The translations under genes and the position numbers were made by a program. Under the pieces are notes generated by a model. That model worked only from the letters and a program-made list of their open reading frames with translations, was not told where the DNA came from and made no database searches. From the NCBI GenBank assembly GCA_040216735.1, contig JAVJOO010000004.1, forward strand, positions 247,396 through 311,395: a DNA stretch of 64,000 bases. Reading direction: 5' to 3'. Numbering within the stretch: position 1 is the stretch's first letter; each line of letters opens with the position of its first letter. This stretch comes from Alphaproteobacteria bacterium (GTDB lineage: Bacteria > Pseudomonadota > Alphaproteobacteria > SHVP01). Positions 25,168 to 35,183 of this stretch are shown here, piece after piece.

Positions 25168-25851
25168 ATGTCCGATATGAAACTCCGCTTCACACCGAAT
25201 CCGAATTATATCCACAAGGTGCTGGTTGCCGCCGCCGAGGCCGGGGTCGCCGATCGCGTGAGATATGTCCGCACCGGGCCGTTCGATGCCGATACCGACC
25301 TATGGCGCGACAATCCGCTCAATAAGGTGCCGACGTTGGTGCTGGACGACGGCGAAGCGCTCTATGGCGGCCCCGTGATTTGCGAATATTTCGATTCGCT
25401 CCACGATGGGCCGAAGATGTTCCCGTCCTGGGGCCGCACGCGGTTCAGGGCGCTGACGCAGATGGTACTGGGCGAGGGCGTGTTCGAGGCCGCCGTCGCG
25501 TTGGACCGCGAAAGCTGGCGCGACGCAGCGGCGCGGCGAACCGACGAGGTCGAACGGCACTGGCTCAAGATTGTGCGCGCATTGGACCGGATGGAAGACG
25601 AGGCCGGCGACTATACCGGCTTCCATATCGGGCACATCTGTATCGCCGGCGGCCTATCGCGACTCGACTACCGCGTCCCGGAATTTGGGCGCCTTCTCGA
25701 CGGTATAGACCCGGCGTTCGAATGGCGCACCGCGCGGCCCACGCTGGCGGCGTGGTACGACAAACTGCTGGAGCGCCCGGCGATGCGCTTTACCATTGAC
25801 CGCGATTTGAAGGTGGTGCGCTACGAACGTCCGGTGCCGTCGAGCACGTAA
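25168..25851 (+). CDS. Glutathione S-transferase family protein
   Basis: 227 residues. Thioredoxin-like N-domain with NPLNKVPTLVLDDGEALYGGPVICEYFD: the cis-Pro in KVPTL and the acidic Tyr/Glu pair that binds the glutathione gamma-glutamyl group are conserved. Helical C-domain follows to about 205. NPNYIHKVLV replaces the usual SPxxRKV start. AAGGGAG lies 7 nt before the ATG at 25168. Divergent from exonuclease III. Confidence 0.9.
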   Translation: MSDMKLRFTPNPNYIHKVLVAAAEAGVADRVRYVRTGPFDADTDLWRDNPLNKVPTLVLDDGEALYGGPVICEYFDSLHDGPKMFPSWGRTRFRALTQMVLGEGVFEAAVALDRESWRDAAARRTDEVERHWLKIVRALDRMEDEAGDYTGFHIGHICIAGGLSRLDYRVPEFGRLLDGIDPAFEWRTARPTLAAWYDKLLERPAMRFTIDRDLKVVRYERPVPSST

Positions 25852-25862
25852 GGAGTGCCCGG

Positions 25863-26207
25863 CTAGGCGACCGCGAAACTGGTCCCGCAGGAACAGGTGG
25901 AGGCGGCATTTGGGTTCTTGATCGAGAACGCCGCGCCGATCATGTCTTCGACGAAATCGATCTGGGCCCCGGCCAGATACATCAGCGACAGGTTGTCGGT
26001 CACCACCTTGACCCCGGCCTGTTCGATCAGCACATCGTCGTCGGTCTTGCTGTCGTCGAAGGAAAACCCGTACTGAAAGCCCGCGCACCCGCCACCGTTG
26101 ACGACCACGCGGAGCATCACGTCGGGATTCTCCTCCTGGCTCATCAGGTAGGAGACCCGCTTAACGGCGCTGTCAGACAGCGAAAGCATGGTGGCGGCGT
26201 CGGTCAT
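25863..26207 (-). CDS. erpA: Iron-sulfur cluster insertion protein ErpA
   Basis: 114-residue A-type carrier that hands Fe-S clusters to target enzymes. The three ligand cysteines are present: NGGGCAGFQYGF and, near the C-terminus, TCSCGTSF. The segment FVEDMIGAAFSIKNPNA is typical of ErpA rather than IscA. GAAGGAG precedes the ATG. It is divergent from dgt, and the spacer holds a Fur-like dyad over a possible -35 element. Confidence 0.92.
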   Translation of the reverse strand: MTDAATMLSLSDSAVKRVSYLMSQEENPDVMLRVVVNGGGCAGFQYGFSFDDSKTDDDVLIEQAGVKVVTDNLSLMYLAGAQIDFVEDMIGAAFSIKNPNAASTCSCGTSFAVA

Positions 26208-26246
26208 GTCTCTCCTTCGGTCTTGTTGATATGTAGGGCAAACAGA

Positions 26247-26263
26247 CTGCGAGTCAATCGCAA
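26247..26263 (-). promoter_or_regulatory. Fur/Irr-like dyad in the erpA promoter region
   Basis: Read on the minus strand: TTGCGATTGACTCGCAG, i.e. TGCGA-N5-TCGCA, close in form to alphaproteobacterial Fur-type boxes (TTGCnA...TnGCAA). It lies 40-56 nt upstream of the erpA start and covers TTGACT (26257-26252), which could be the -35 element with TACATA 16 bp on. Confidence 0.4.
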
Positions 26264-26359
26264 GTGTATCTTGGCAGTCAGTCGACCCAGTCGGGCAGGG
26301 CGATTTTCCCCGATTTCATCCCCGTTGCGGGGGTCAGGGGCGGCGGCTAGGGTCCGGCC

Positions 26360-27532
26360 ATGACCGAACGCCCCGAACGTGCGCCCTACGCTTGCGATCC
26401 AGCCCGCAGCCGGGGTCGGCAGCATCCCGAACCAGAAAGCGCGATGCGTTCGCCGTTCCAGCGCGACCGCGACCGGGTAATCCATTCCGGGGCGTTCCGC
26501 CGCCTGAAGCATAAAACGCAAGTTTTCGTCTATCATGAGGGCGACTATTACCGCACCCGCCTGACCCACTCGATAGAGGTTGCCCAGGTCGCCCGTACCA
26601 TTGCGCGGGCCCTCGGGCTTGACGAGGATTTGGCCGAAGCGCTGGCGCTGGCCCACGACCTCGGTCACACGCCCTTCGGCCATGCCGGCGAGGATGCGCT
26701 AGACGCGGCGATGGCGCCCTACGGTGGCTTCGATCACAACGCCCAGACGTTGCGCGTCTTGACCGATCTGGAGCACCGCTACGCCGAGTTCGACGGGCTC
26801 AATCTTACTTGGGAGACCTTGGAGGGCGTGGTTAAACATAACGGTCCCTTGATCGGCCCCCATGCGCCCAAGAAGGCACCGGTCGACGGCACAATCCTCG
26901 CGTTCAACGCCGAATTTGATCTTGGCCTCGACACCTTTGCCGGGATCGAAGCGCAGGTCGCGGCGATGGCCGACGACATCGCCTACAACGCCCACGACAT
27001 CGACGATGGCGTGCGCGCCGGTTTGTTCAGTCTCGAGGACCTGCGCGGCGTCCCACTCGGCACGACGGCGGTCGAGGATGTCCTCAGCCGCTACCCTGAT
27101 CTCGAGCAATCGCGCTTGGTCAACGAAGTCACCCGCCGGGTCATCGATGCGATGGTTGTTGATCTGTTGGATGAAGCGCGGCGCCGGTTGGCCGTCGCAA
27201 AACCGGCCTCGGCCGACGACATTCGCCGGCTCGACCGGCCGGTGGTGGCGTTCTCGCAAGGGTTGGCCGAGGCCGACCGTGCGCTTAAAGCCTTCCTGTT
27301 CGACAATATGTACCGCCATGCGCGGGTCAACGAAATGACCGCGAACGCTCGTGCCGTCGTCGCTCGTCTCTTCGAGTATTTCTTTGCCAACCCGGACCGC
27401 CTGCCCGACGAGTGGCGGGCCCGCCTTGCCGTCGCGCAAGACGAGGCTGCCGGTGCGCGCGTCGTGGCCGACTATATCGCCGGCATGACCGACCGTTACG
27501 CGCTGCAAGAACACACCAAGATCGTGGGTTAG
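26360..27532 (+). CDS. dgt: Deoxyguanosinetriphosphate triphosphohydrolase-like protein
   Basis: 390 residues, HD-domain dNTP triphosphohydrolase of the shorter type-2 class. [26 protein letters not shown] contains the first metal His, and [19 protein letters not shown] contains the HD pair. [15 protein letters not shown] carries the last metal Asp. Acts in dNTP pool control; substrate preference is not predictable. In many alphaproteobacteria it lies just before argS; here only a LysE gene separates them. Confidence 0.92.
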   Translation: MTERPERAPYACDPARSRGRQHPEPESAMRSPFQRDRDRVIHSGAFRRLKHKTQVFVYHEGDYYRTRLTHSIEVAQVARTIARALGLDEDLAEALALAHDLGHTPFGHAGEDALDAAMAPYGGFDHNAQTLRVLTDLEHRYAEFDGLNLTWETLEGVVKHNGPLIGPHAPKKAPVDGTILAFNAEFDLGLDTFAGIEAQVAAMADDIAYNAHDIDDGVRAGLFSLEDLRGVPLGTTAVEDVLSRYPDLEQSRLVNEVTRRVIDAMVVDLLDEARRRLAVAKPASADDIRRLDRPVVAFSQGLAEADRALKAFLFDNMYRHARVNEMTANARAVVARLFEYFFANPDRLPDEWRARLAVAQDEAAGARVVADYIAGMTDRYALQEHTKIVG

Positions 27533-27589
27533 TAGGGGAGGGCGCGCGATCCGTTTTTCTCCGGACGCGGGCCGTGCTACCAAGACCGC

Positions 27590-28219
27590 ATGATCGACAC
27601 CATTAATCTTCCGCTGATCCTGGGGGCAGCTTTCATTGCGACCGTCAGTCCCGGGCCCGCGACGATGGCTATTGCCGGTACGTCGTTGGCGCTGGGGCGC
27701 AAGCACGGTTTGGCGATCGCGTCGGGCGTGACGACGGGGTCGCTGACCTGGTCGGTTGGCGCCGCGGCGGGGCTGAGCGCGCTAATGTTCGCCAACGCCT
27801 GGCTGTTCGAGGCCATGCGCTATGCGGGCGCGGCGTATCTCATGTGGCTCGCGTTCAAATCGGCCCGCGCGGCCCTTGCGCTGGCTACCGTGAAGACGCC
27901 GCGGGTCGCGGCGCAGTCCCTCCGCAACGCCTATACCAAGGGGCTCGCGCTGCATCTGACCAACCCCAAAGCGGTCCTTTTCTTTGGGGCGCTGTACTCG
28001 ATTGGGATTCCCGCCGGTGCCGACCCCGGGGCCCTCGTCGTCGTGATCTGCGCGGTCGGGCTCCAGAGCTTTCTCCTTTTTCATGGCTACGCGCTGCTGT
28101 TCACCGTTGCGCCCGTCGTGCGCGGATATGCCCGCCTCCGGCGTTGGTTCGAGGTCGCGTTTGCGCTGGCCTTCGGCGCCGCCAGCCTCAAGATACTGAC
28201 GGCAAAACTGGCCGGATGA
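27590..28219 (+). CDS. LysE-family amino-acid exporter
   Basis: 209 residues with six hydrophobic segments. The N-terminal SPGPATMAIAGTSLALGRKHGLAIASGVTTGS is the LysE/RhtB signature, and KGLALHLTNPKAVLFFGAL is its second conserved block. Probably exports an amino acid or related compound; inserted between dgt and argS. Confidence 0.9.
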   Translation: MIDTINLPLILGAAFIATVSPGPATMAIAGTSLALGRKHGLAIASGVTTGSLTWSVGAAAGLSALMFANAWLFEAMRYAGAAYLMWLAFKSARAALALATVKTPRVAAQSLRNAYTKGLALHLTNPKAVLFFGALYSIGIPAGADPGALVVVICAVGLQSFLLFHGYALLFTVAPVVRGYARLRRWFEVAFALAFGAASLKILTAKLAG

Positions 28220-28327
28220 TCGGTCGGCAACCCAGGCACGACGACAAAACTAGGTGCGCGAGCGCGTTGAAACTGGTCAACGCGACTCGGACACGCTAGA
28301 ACCCGCGGCGACCGGACGCCGGAAAAA

Positions 28328-30079
28328 ATGACTCTCTTAGCCCAACTCAAGCATCAGATCGACGCAATCGTCGCACAACTCGGACGCGACGGCGCGCTGC
28401 CCGCGGGACTCGACACAGCCGCTGTCGTCGTCGAATTGCCGCGCAACCCCGAACACGGCGACCTCGCGACCAACGCCGCGATGGTCCTGGCTAAACCGGC
28501 TGGGATGAAACCGCGCGATATCGCCGACTTGATCGTGCCCCATCTTGTTGCGCTGGAGTCTGTGGCGGCCGGCGACATCGCCGGGCCCGGCTTTATCAAC
28601 CTGCGCCTCGCCCCCACCGCGTGGCAGAGCGAGTTGCGCGCCATTCTCGACGCCGGCGCCGATTACGGCACGTCGGACGCGGGCGGCGGCGGCAAGGTCA
28701 ACGTCGAATATGTTTCCGCCAATCCCACGGGTCCGATGCATGTCGGCCATTGCCGCGGCGCGGTAGTCGGCGATGCGCTCGCCAACCTCTTGGCCAAGGC
28801 CGGGTTCGACGTCACCCGGGAGTACTACCTCAACGAGGCTGGCGCCCAGGTCCAAACCCTCGCCCGCTCGTTACACCTGCGTTACCGCGAGGCGCTCGGC
28901 GAGGCCATTGAGATTCCTGACGGGTGGTATCCGGGCGACTACTTGATCCCGGTCGCCCAAGGCATTGCCCAGCGCGACGGCGACAAGTGGAAGGGCGCCG
29001 ACGAACAAACATGGTTCGAAACCTTCCGCGCCTCCGCGGTCGACGCGATGATGGATATGATCCGCGACGACCTCGCTGCCCTCGGCATCGTTCACGACGT
29101 TTTCTTTTCCGAAAAGACGCTCCATGGATCCGGTAAGATCGCGGAGTCGCTGGCCGAGATGGACGCCAAGGGCTTGATCTACAAGGGCGTGCTCGAACCG
29201 CCCAAGGGTAAGGAGCCCGAAGATTGGGAGGCGCGCGAGCAAACGCTGTTCCGCGCCTCGGACTTCGGCGACGACACCGATCGGCCATTGCAGAAATCCG
29301 ATGGGTCGTGGACCTATTTTGCCGCTGACATCGCTTATCACCGCGACAAGATCGCGCGGGGCTTTAACCACATGGTCGATGTGTGGGGCGCTGACCACGG
29401 TGGCTACATCAAGCGGATGAAGGCTGCCGTCGCTGCATTGTCGGATCGACACGCAGAACTCGACGTTCGGATCACCAACCTCGTCAAGCTCATGCGGGCC
29501 GGCGAGCCGGTCAAAATGTCGAAGCGCTCAGGCGATTTCGTAACCCTGCGCGAGGTCGTCGACGAGGTCGGGCGCGACGTCGTCCGGTTCATGATGTTGA
29601 CGCAGAAACCTGAATCCTCGCTCGATTTCGATTTCCAGAAAGTGACCGAACAGTCCAAGGACAATCCGGTCTTTTACGTGCAGTACGCCCACGCGCGGGT
29701 CCGTTCGGTGATGCGCCGGGCGGCCGATGAGGTACCGGCGGTAGACATGTCGCCTGCGTCTTTGAAGGGCGCCGCCCTCGAAAAATTGAGTCACGGCACG
29801 GAGTTAGCGTTGATCCGCCAGATGGCGTTGTGGCCCGGCGTCGTTGAGAACGCGGCGCGTGCACATGAACCACACAGAGTCGCTTATTTCCTGTATGATT
29901 TGGCATCGGCGTTTCATACGCTGTGGAATCAGGGCACCGAAGCACCAGAACTTCGATTCCTGATAGAGGAAAACCCAGAATTGACGCGCGCGCGGCTCGC
30001 CCTGCTTCAGGGCGTCGCTGCCGTAATTGCTTCCGGCCTCGGGGTTCTCGGGGTGGAGCCGGTTGAGGAGATGCGTTGA
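28328..30079 (+). CDS. argS: Arginyl-tRNA synthetase
   Basis: 583 residues, class I synthetase. N-terminal Add-1 domain (about 1-120), HIGH-type motif [15 protein letters not shown] (HVGH 138-141), GADH, then KMSKR near residue 397 and the DALR anticodon-binding domain at the C-terminus ending EPVEEMR. The start ATG at 28328 gives a full-length N-terminus. Its TGA overlaps the ATG of the SPOR gene by one base. Confidence 0.96.
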   Translation: MTLLAQLKHQIDAIVAQLGRDGALPAGLDTAAVVVELPRNPEHGDLATNAAMVLAKPAGMKPRDIADLIVPHLVALESVAAGDIAGPGFINLRLAPTAWQSELRAILDAGADYGTSDAGGGGKVNVEYVSANPTGPMHVGHCRGAVVGDALANLLAKAGFDVTREYYLNEAGAQVQTLARSLHLRYREALGEAIEIPDGWYPGDYLIPVAQGIAQRDGDKWKGADEQTWFETFRASAVDAMMDMIRDDLAALGIVHDVFFSEKTLHGSGKIAESLAEMDAKGLIYKGVLEPPKGKEPEDWEAREQTLFRASDFGDDTDRPLQKSDGSWTYFAADIAYHRDKIARGFNHMVDVWGADHGGYIKRMKAAVAALSDRHAELDVRITNLVKLMRAGEPVKMSKRSGDFVTLREVVDEVGRDVVRFMMLTQKPESSLDFDFQKVTEQSKDNPVFYVQYAHARVRSVMRRAADEVPAVDMSPASLKGAALEKLSHGTELALIRQMALWPGVVENAARAHEPHRVAYFLYDLASAFHTLWNQGTEAPELRFLIEENPELTRARLALLQGVAAVIASGLGVLGVEPVEEMR

Positions 30080-31044
30080 TGATGGCCGACGACGACGACA
30101 CATTTGAATTACCCCCCAGGCGCAAACCAGGTCCGCCGCCGTTCGCAAGCCCAAGCGCCGCGAACGAAGACGGCATCCACATTCCGCCGCTCCGCGAGAC
30201 GGCCGAGGAAGACGAAAACCGCCGCGCCAATTCGCGTTCGCGCTTCGGCAGTTTCTTCGCCGCCGCCGCGATGGCCGCCGTCCTGATGGGCGGCGCGTTT
30301 TGGTGGGGCTTCGAGGTCGGTAAACAGAACGCACTCGAACAAATCCCGCCGGTTGTCCGTGCCGATCCGTCGCCGATCAAAGAGGCGCCGACCGAACCGG
30401 GCGGATTGCAGGTGCCGCATCAGGACAAGCTGGTCTTGCAGGACGTCCAAGACGACAACGGGGTTGGCGCCCCGGTGACGCTCGCACCGGCCCCCGAACA
30501 ACCCGCACCGCCGCCGCGAATCGTTGAAACCGACGCGCCGGCGGGGCGGGCCGTCGAAGCCACCCAACTGCCGCCCCCGCCGGTGATTCGTGACGAAGCG
30601 TCCACCGTTGCCCCCCGCCAACTCCCTGCGGTATCGGTGCCGGCGCCGGTCGTTGCGCCGCCACCCCCGCCGCCCTTACCTGCGGCTGAAGCGGTTCCTG
30701 CGGCGCCCCGCCCGCCGGCAGCAGCCCCAGCGTCGGCAGCGCAAGAAGCGCCGCAATCCGCTACGTCTTCGGTCGCACCGGTACCGGTCGCCTCTGGGTC
30801 GTTCCGGGTTCAACTGGCCGCCTACCGGTCGCCGGAGGCTGCGCAAAACGGTTGGCAGGCGCTCAAGACTCGCTACGAAGATCTTCTGGGGGCACTTGAA
30901 CCCACGGTGGTTCGGGTGGACTTGGGCGAGCGCGGTGTCTTCCACCGCCTTCAAGCGGGTCCCTATACGGACGGTGGCGCTGCGGAAGCCGCCTGTACCA
31001 CGCTTAGGGCGCGCAATCAGGCGTGTATCGTGGTGCGGCCCTAG
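30079..31044 (+). CDS. SPOR-domain membrane protein
   Basis: 321 residues. Cytoplasmic acidic/basic N-terminus, one transmembrane helix (about 54-76), a long Pro/Ala-rich periplasmic linker (about 110-235), and a C-terminal SPOR domain (from SFRVQLAAYRSPEAA to IVVRP), which binds glycan strands lacking stem peptides at division sites. Of three adjacent start options (TTG 30076, ATG 30079, ATG 30082), 30079 is chosen: GAGGAG ends 8 nt before. Placement between argS and nagZ is the usual alphaproteobacterial order. Confidence 0.92.
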   Translation: MMADDDDTFELPPRRKPGPPPFASPSAANEDGIHIPPLRETAEEDENRRANSRSRFGSFFAAAAMAAVLMGGAFWWGFEVGKQNALEQIPPVVRADPSPIKEAPTEPGGLQVPHQDKLVLQDVQDDNGVGAPVTLAPAPEQPAPPPRIVETDAPAGRAVEATQLPPPPVIRDEASTVAPRQLPAVSVPAPVVAPPPPPPLPAAEAVPAAPRPPAAAPASAAQEAPQSATSSVAPVPVASGSFRVQLAAYRSPEAAQNGWQALKTRYEDLLGALEPTVVRVDLGERGVFHRLQAGPYTDGGAAEAACTTLRARNQACIVVRP

Positions 31045-31080
31045 GCAAAGGGGCGAGTAGACGGGACGAGAGCCCCGGTC

Positions 31081-31806
31081 CTAGGTCTCGGTCGCCGATA
31101 GTTCCGCCAACTCGTACGCCGAGGCACCGGGATAGGCCGAGCGCACGCACAAACGGTACGGGTCGTCGGATACCCACATGTGATAGCTGAACGGCGCATC
31201 GGCGATATGCGCGACGCCGTCGACGCGCCCGCAGCGAAAATGAATCGTGTCAAATGTTCCCGCCCCGACGGTAATCGTTTCCCGCCCGACTCGTTCGATG
31301 CCGTAGGGGATATAGGCGAGCGCCGGGCCGCTAGCGCCCGATTTATTGAGCGTTGATGTCAGCAAGTCCCATGGTGCGCGTGCCCCGTCCGTGCCTGGAT
31401 CGCCCGCCGCAATCATCCAGGCATCGCCGATCAAAGCGTGACAACAGAACGAGAAGGGCCCCGGCAGGGCGCGACGATAGGTGACGCGCCCGTCGCCACG
31501 GGTATCGGCGGCGCACTCGGCTTTGGAAGCGGAAAAGGTGTACCACGCGCTGCCGGTATACTGGCCGCCGGTTTCAATGCGCACGTAGGCGTCGGTCGGC
31601 CGCCACGCGGCGTCGACGGCCATCAGCGAATCGCGTTCGACGTCCAAGCCGGGCCGGGCGATCCGGCAAAATGCCCTCTGGCTTAGCCGCCCGTCTGCGA
31701 ACCGCGTGATCGAAAAGCGCTCATTGCCGAGTTTTGTTCCGCGCTGCGCGGGCGTGTCGTACAGGTAGTCGATCCGGCCGGTGAGGTGGGTGCGTTCTTG
31801 TGCCAT
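31081..31806 (-). CDS. Conserved protein of unknown function (family shared with 50955-51650)
   Basis: 241 residues, soluble, no signal peptide, beta-rich. Six Cys, including a CC pair in PFSFCCHAL. It shares a layout with the product of 50955-51650: ERF.ITR..DG at the start, (A/D)WRP(T/I)(D/E)A, then GAGTFDTIHF... near the end, suggesting distant paralogy within one uncharacterised lipid-binding-like family. It sits on the opposite strand between the SPOR gene and nagZ, interrupting an otherwise co-directional block. Confidence 0.75.
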   Translation of the reverse strand: MAQERTHLTGRIDYLYDTPAQRGTKLGNERFSITRFADGRLSQRAFCRIARPGLDVERDSLMAVDAAWRPTDAYVRIETGGQYTGSAWYTFSASKAECAADTRGDGRVTYRRALPGPFSFCCHALIGDAWMIAAGDPGTDGARAPWDLLTSTLNKSGASGPALAYIPYGIERVGRETITVGAGTFDTIHFRCGRVDGVAHIADAPFSYHMWVSDDPYRLCVRSAYPGASAYELAELSATET

Positions 31807-31893
31807 GCCGTCAAACTATCACGTTCGACACGCGACCTTCGCCCTCGATTGCGTCCGGTGCGATCCACGAAACCGTGCTAAAACGCCCCGGCA

Positions 31894-32916
31894 ATGACCC
31901 AGCCAACGATATTTGGCCTAGCGGGGCCCGAACTGAACGCCGACGAGCGCGCCTTCTTCGGCGAGGTGAAGCCGCTCGGTTTCATTTTGTTTGCCCGGAA
32001 TTGCGTCACCCGCGACCAAGTCGCGGCGCTCTGTGCCGACCTGCGCGCCGTTGTAGGCCAATCCGATGCGCCGATCCTCATCGACCAAGAGGGCGGTCGG
32101 GTCGCCCGACTGAAGCCGCCGCAGTGGCGCCATCCGCCGCCGGCCCGCGTGTTCGGCACCCTCTGGGACCGCGACCGGGACGCGGCGGTGCGGGCCTCCT
32201 TCCTCAACGGCCAGCTCATCGGTGCCGATCTTGCGGCCTGCGGAATCAATGTCGACTGCGCGCCGGTCCTCGACGTGCCGGTACCGGGCAGCCACGATAT
32301 CATCGGCGACCGCGCGTTCCACACGGAGGTCGCGGCGATCGTCGCGTTGGCCAGGGCCTTCGCCGACGGTTTGATCGCCGGCGGTGTCCTGCCGGTGGTC
32401 AAGCATATCCCCGGCCATGGCCGGGCCACGGCCGATAGCCACGCCGCACTACCGGTCGTCAGTGCCGATCCCGAGTCGCTCGAACAAGATTTCGCGCCCT
32501 TTGCCGCGCTGCGCGATTTGCCTTTGGCGATGACGGCGCATGTCCTCTTCAGCCGCATCGATCCGAACCACCCCACCACGACCTCGGCGCGCGTGGTATC
32601 GGAGGTGATCCGCGGGAAGATCGGCTTTCAGGGATTGCTGATGAGCGACGATGTCTCGTCCAACATGAAGGCGTTGTCCGGTACCTACGCGGAACGGGCG
32701 CGAGACAGCCTTGCCGCTGGATGCGACGCGGTTCTCCATTGCGACGGCGATCTCGCGGCGATGCAGGCGGTTGCCGCGGCGGTTCCGTTGATCGGCGACC
32801 GTACCGCTGTGCGCTGGGCCCAAGCGTCGTTTCTCATTGCCCAAACGGTGCCCGTGGATATTGCGGCGATCGGCAGGGAACTCGACGCCCTTCTGCCGGC
32901 GCCGGCGTCGCACTAA
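31894..32916 (+). CDS. nagZ: Beta-N-acetylhexosaminidase (GH3)
   Basis: 340 residues, cytoplasmic enzyme that removes N-acetylglucosamine from anhydro-muropeptides in cell-wall recycling. LIDQEGGRVARL, KHIPGHG (residues 170-176), the flexible-loop catalytic dyad in ADSHAALP, and the nucleophile Asp in LLMSDDVS (about 252) are all conserved. The neighbouring SPOR gene fits a cell-wall context. Its stop overlaps the convergent SRPBCC gene by 4 bp. Confidence 0.94.
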   Translation: MTQPTIFGLAGPELNADERAFFGEVKPLGFILFARNCVTRDQVAALCADLRAVVGQSDAPILIDQEGGRVARLKPPQWRHPPPARVFGTLWDRDRDAAVRASFLNGQLIGADLAACGINVDCAPVLDVPVPGSHDIIGDRAFHTEVAAIVALARAFADGLIAGGVLPVVKHIPGHGRATADSHAALPVVSADPESLEQDFAPFAALRDLPLAMTAHVLFSRIDPNHPTTTSARVVSEVIRGKIGFQGLLMSDDVSSNMKALSGTYAERARDSLAAGCDAVLHCDGDLAAMQAVAAAVPLIGDRTAVRWAQASFLIAQTVPVDIAAIGRELDALLPAPASH

Positions 32917-33404
32917 CCGCCCGCGGCGGCGCGGAAGTGTTCCAGACAGTAGGGCCACCCTTGTTCCGAGGCCATCGCGGCCCGGTAGGCTAGCCCATCG
33001 TCGCCATGATTCGCGAGGTCGCCGTGCACCAAGGTGACCGTTGTCCCATGGTCGCTTGCCGCGAAATGCACGGTGACGGTGCTTGAGCGTTCGGGTTTGG
33101 TGTCGATGTTTCGGTCAGGGCCGATGTGCCAGTGAAACATCAGGCCCTGGGGCGCCGCGGCTTCGATCACCGTGCCCCAGACGATCTTCTCGCCCGACTG
33201 GGCGCGTTCGTAGCACTGGCCGTCCGCTTGCGCGTCGATCCCGATCTCTGCCAGCGCCTCGCCGCAGAACGTGTATTCCCGAGGCCACCATGCGTCGAAC
33301 CGAGTGACAAACAGGTCCCACGCCGCGGCGGGGGCGAGGGGTACACCGACCTGGACGGCGACAGAGTCCTCGTCCTCGCTAATGTCGCTCATGAAAAAAT
33401 CCAA
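32913..33404 (-). CDS. SRPBCC (AHSA1-like) protein
   Basis: 163 residues (159 if the ATG at 33392 is used). APAAAWDLFVTRFDAWWPREYT is the opening helix-grip signature of the START/AHSA1 group; TVTVHFAASDHGTTVTLVHGDLANHGDD and the C-terminal helix GWPYCLEHF complete the fold. Such proteins bind hydrophobic ligands. It is the last gene of the ECF-sigma operon, 13 bp after the sigma factor. Confidence 0.88.
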   Translation of the reverse strand: MDFFMSDISEDEDSVAVQVGVPLAPAAAWDLFVTRFDAWWPREYTFCGEALAEIGIDAQADGQCYERAQSGEKIVWGTVIEAAAPQGLMFHWHIGPDRNIDTKPERSSTVTVHFAASDHGTTVTLVHGDLANHGDDGLAYRAAMASEQGWPYCLEHFRAAAGG

Positions 33405-33417
33405 ATCATCCTATCGG

Positions 33418-34719
33418 CTAACTCTCCCGCACCGACGGCGCGGTCGCAAGACCGGTATGGGGGGAATTGCCGACCACCGCGCGACGGCGTGCGAGAAATC
33501 GTCGTTCCGCGGCGTTTTGCGTGGCGGCGATCGCGGCCTCATAGGCTTCCGCGGCTTCTTCGGTTCGACCCGCGCGGCGCAGCAGGTCGGCGCGCACGGC
33601 GTGATAGGGCTGGTAACTCTTCAGATCGTTGCCGGCTTCCAACGCCGCCAATTGTGTCAACCCCGCTTCGGCGCCGTCGCGGAACGACCGCGCCGCAACG
33701 GCGTTCAGGTGCACCACGGGCGAGGGCAACAGCGCTGCGAGGCGTTCATAGAGCAGGACGATTTCGCCCCAGTCGGTTTCGGCGAAGGTAGCGGCGGTTG
33801 AATGGACGCCGCTGATCGCCGCCTGCAACTGGTAGGGGCCGGGGTAGGGGGCGCCTTTGCGCAGCGCGGCCACCAACACGGTGTCGGCGCGTGTAATGGC
33901 GGAGTGGTCCCACAGGGCGCGGTCCTGCTCCTCCAGCGGCACCAAAGCGCCGTCCGCACCCCGTCGGGCGTCGCGGCGGGATTCGTGGAACAGCATCAGC
34001 GCGAGCAAGCCGGCCACTTCGGGTTCCTCCGGAATCAACGCCGTAAGGGTCTCGCAGAGCCGAAGCGCCTCGCCGCAAAGATCGGCGCGGAACGGCGCAT
34101 CGCCGGCGGTCGCGGCGTAGCCCTCGTTGAACACGAGATAGAGTACCGCCAGGACCGACGCCAGACGCTCAGGCCAGGTTTCGCGCGGCGGGATGCGGTA
34201 GGGAATGCCCGCTGCTTTGATTTTTTTTTGCGCGCGCACCAAGCGTTGGGCCATAGTGGCTTCGGGAACCAGAAAGGCGCGGGCGATCTCGCCGGTGGAC
34301 AATCCGCCCAGGGTGCGCAACGTCAGCGCGATACGCGCTTCTTCCGGCAGCGCCGGGTGACAACAGGTAAAGATCAACCGCAGCCGCTCGTCGGGGATCT
34401 CCTCGTCGGATTCGGGATCGACCGTCGTGGCGTCGAGTTCGGCCAAGATTTTCATCTCGCCGCGCTTGGCGTCGAACCGGGCGGCGCGGCGCAGACGGTC
34501 GATGGCTTTGTTGCGCGCGGCGCGAATGAGCCAGGCGCGCGGATTGTCGGGAATACCGTCGGCGGCCCAACGATCCATCGCGACGATGACGGCGTCCTGC
34601 AACGCGTCCTCGGCCAAGGCGAAGTCGCGGACCATGCCGACGAGTGCCGCGAGGACGCGGCCCCACTCGTCGCGGATCAACGCTTCGACGGCGCGGTGGG
34701 CTGGTGCGGTCCCGGTCAT
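33418..34719 (-). CDS. ECF sigma factor of the ECF42 type
   Basis: 433 residues. An N-terminal sigma-70 region 2 (FALAEDALQDAVIVAMDRWAA) and region 4 (GLSTGEIARAFLVPEATMAQRLVRAQ) are joined to a long helical C-terminal extension (from about 190) with TPR-like repeats. This architecture is the ECF42 group, which has no anti-sigma factor, relies on the C-terminal extension for control, and lies next to YCII/DGPF genes. The DGPF gene is directly upstream (64 bp), and an ECF42-type promoter stands before it. Confidence 0.92.
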   Translation of the reverse strand: MTGTAPAHRAVEALIRDEWGRVLAALVGMVRDFALAEDALQDAVIVAMDRWAADGIPDNPRAWLIRAARNKAIDRLRRAARFDAKRGEMKILAELDATTVDPESDEEIPDERLRLIFTCCHPALPEEARIALTLRTLGGLSTGEIARAFLVPEATMAQRLVRAQKKIKAAGIPYRIPPRETWPERLASVLAVLYLVFNEGYAATAGDAPFRADLCGEALRLCETLTALIPEEPEVAGLLALMLFHESRRDARRGADGALVPLEEQDRALWDHSAITRADTVLVAALRKGAPYPGPYQLQAAISGVHSTAATFAETDWGEIVLLYERLAALLPSPVVHLNAVAARSFRDGAEAGLTQLAALEAGNDLKSYQPYHAVRADLLRRAGRTEEAAEAYEAAIAATQNAAERRFLARRRAVVGNSPHTGLATAPSVRES

Positions 34720-34783
34720 GTCCGGGACAGGGTAGCACGCGGGGGCGGGCCCATGCGCCGCGCCCCCGCGGATCGTCTCCGTC

Positions 34784-35140
34784 TCACATATCCGGGAGGT
34801 TCATCAACGGCCGGACTTCAATGGTGCCGTGTTCGGCTGTCGGCAATTTGGCTGCCCAGGCGATGGCGTCGTCGAGGTCGTCGGCATCGACGATATAGTA
34901 GCCGCCGAGCTGTTCTTTGGTTTCGGCGAAGGGGCCGTCGGTCGTCAGGGTTTTGCCGTTGCGTACCTTGACCGAGGTCGCAGCGGCGACGCCCTGGAGC
35001 GGATCGCCCGCGACCATCTTGCCACTTTTCACCAAGTCCTCGGTAAAGGTGAAATAGCGCTGCATGTAGGCAGCCTGTTCCTTCGGATCGACGTTGGCTT
35101 GATCGGATTCGGCCGCATAGATCAACAGAATGTATTTCAT
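34784..35140 (-). CDS. YciI-related DGPF-domain protein
   Basis: 118 residues. KYILLIYAAE at the start and TTDGPFAETKEQLGGYYIVDA give the DGPF motif of the YCII superfamily. These proteins are the standard partners of ECF42 sigma factors and are thought to be enzyme-like or sensory; the real role is unknown. First gene of the ECF operon on the minus strand. Confidence 0.92.
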   Translation of the reverse strand: MKYILLIYAAESDQANVDPKEQAAYMQRYFTFTEDLVKSGKMVAGDPLQGVAAATSVKVRNGKTLTTDGPFAETKEQLGGYYIVDADDLDDAIAWAAKLPTAEHGTIEVRPLMNLPDM

Positions 35141-35183
35141 CGGTGGTCTCCCTGTGGGTTGCGTTTTCCTGTGACACCCCTAG

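Noticed and set aside
26204-26683. 159-codon minus-strand ORF in front of erpA
   Set aside because: Antisense to the start of the dGTPase gene, which has clear HD motifs; no motif of its own.
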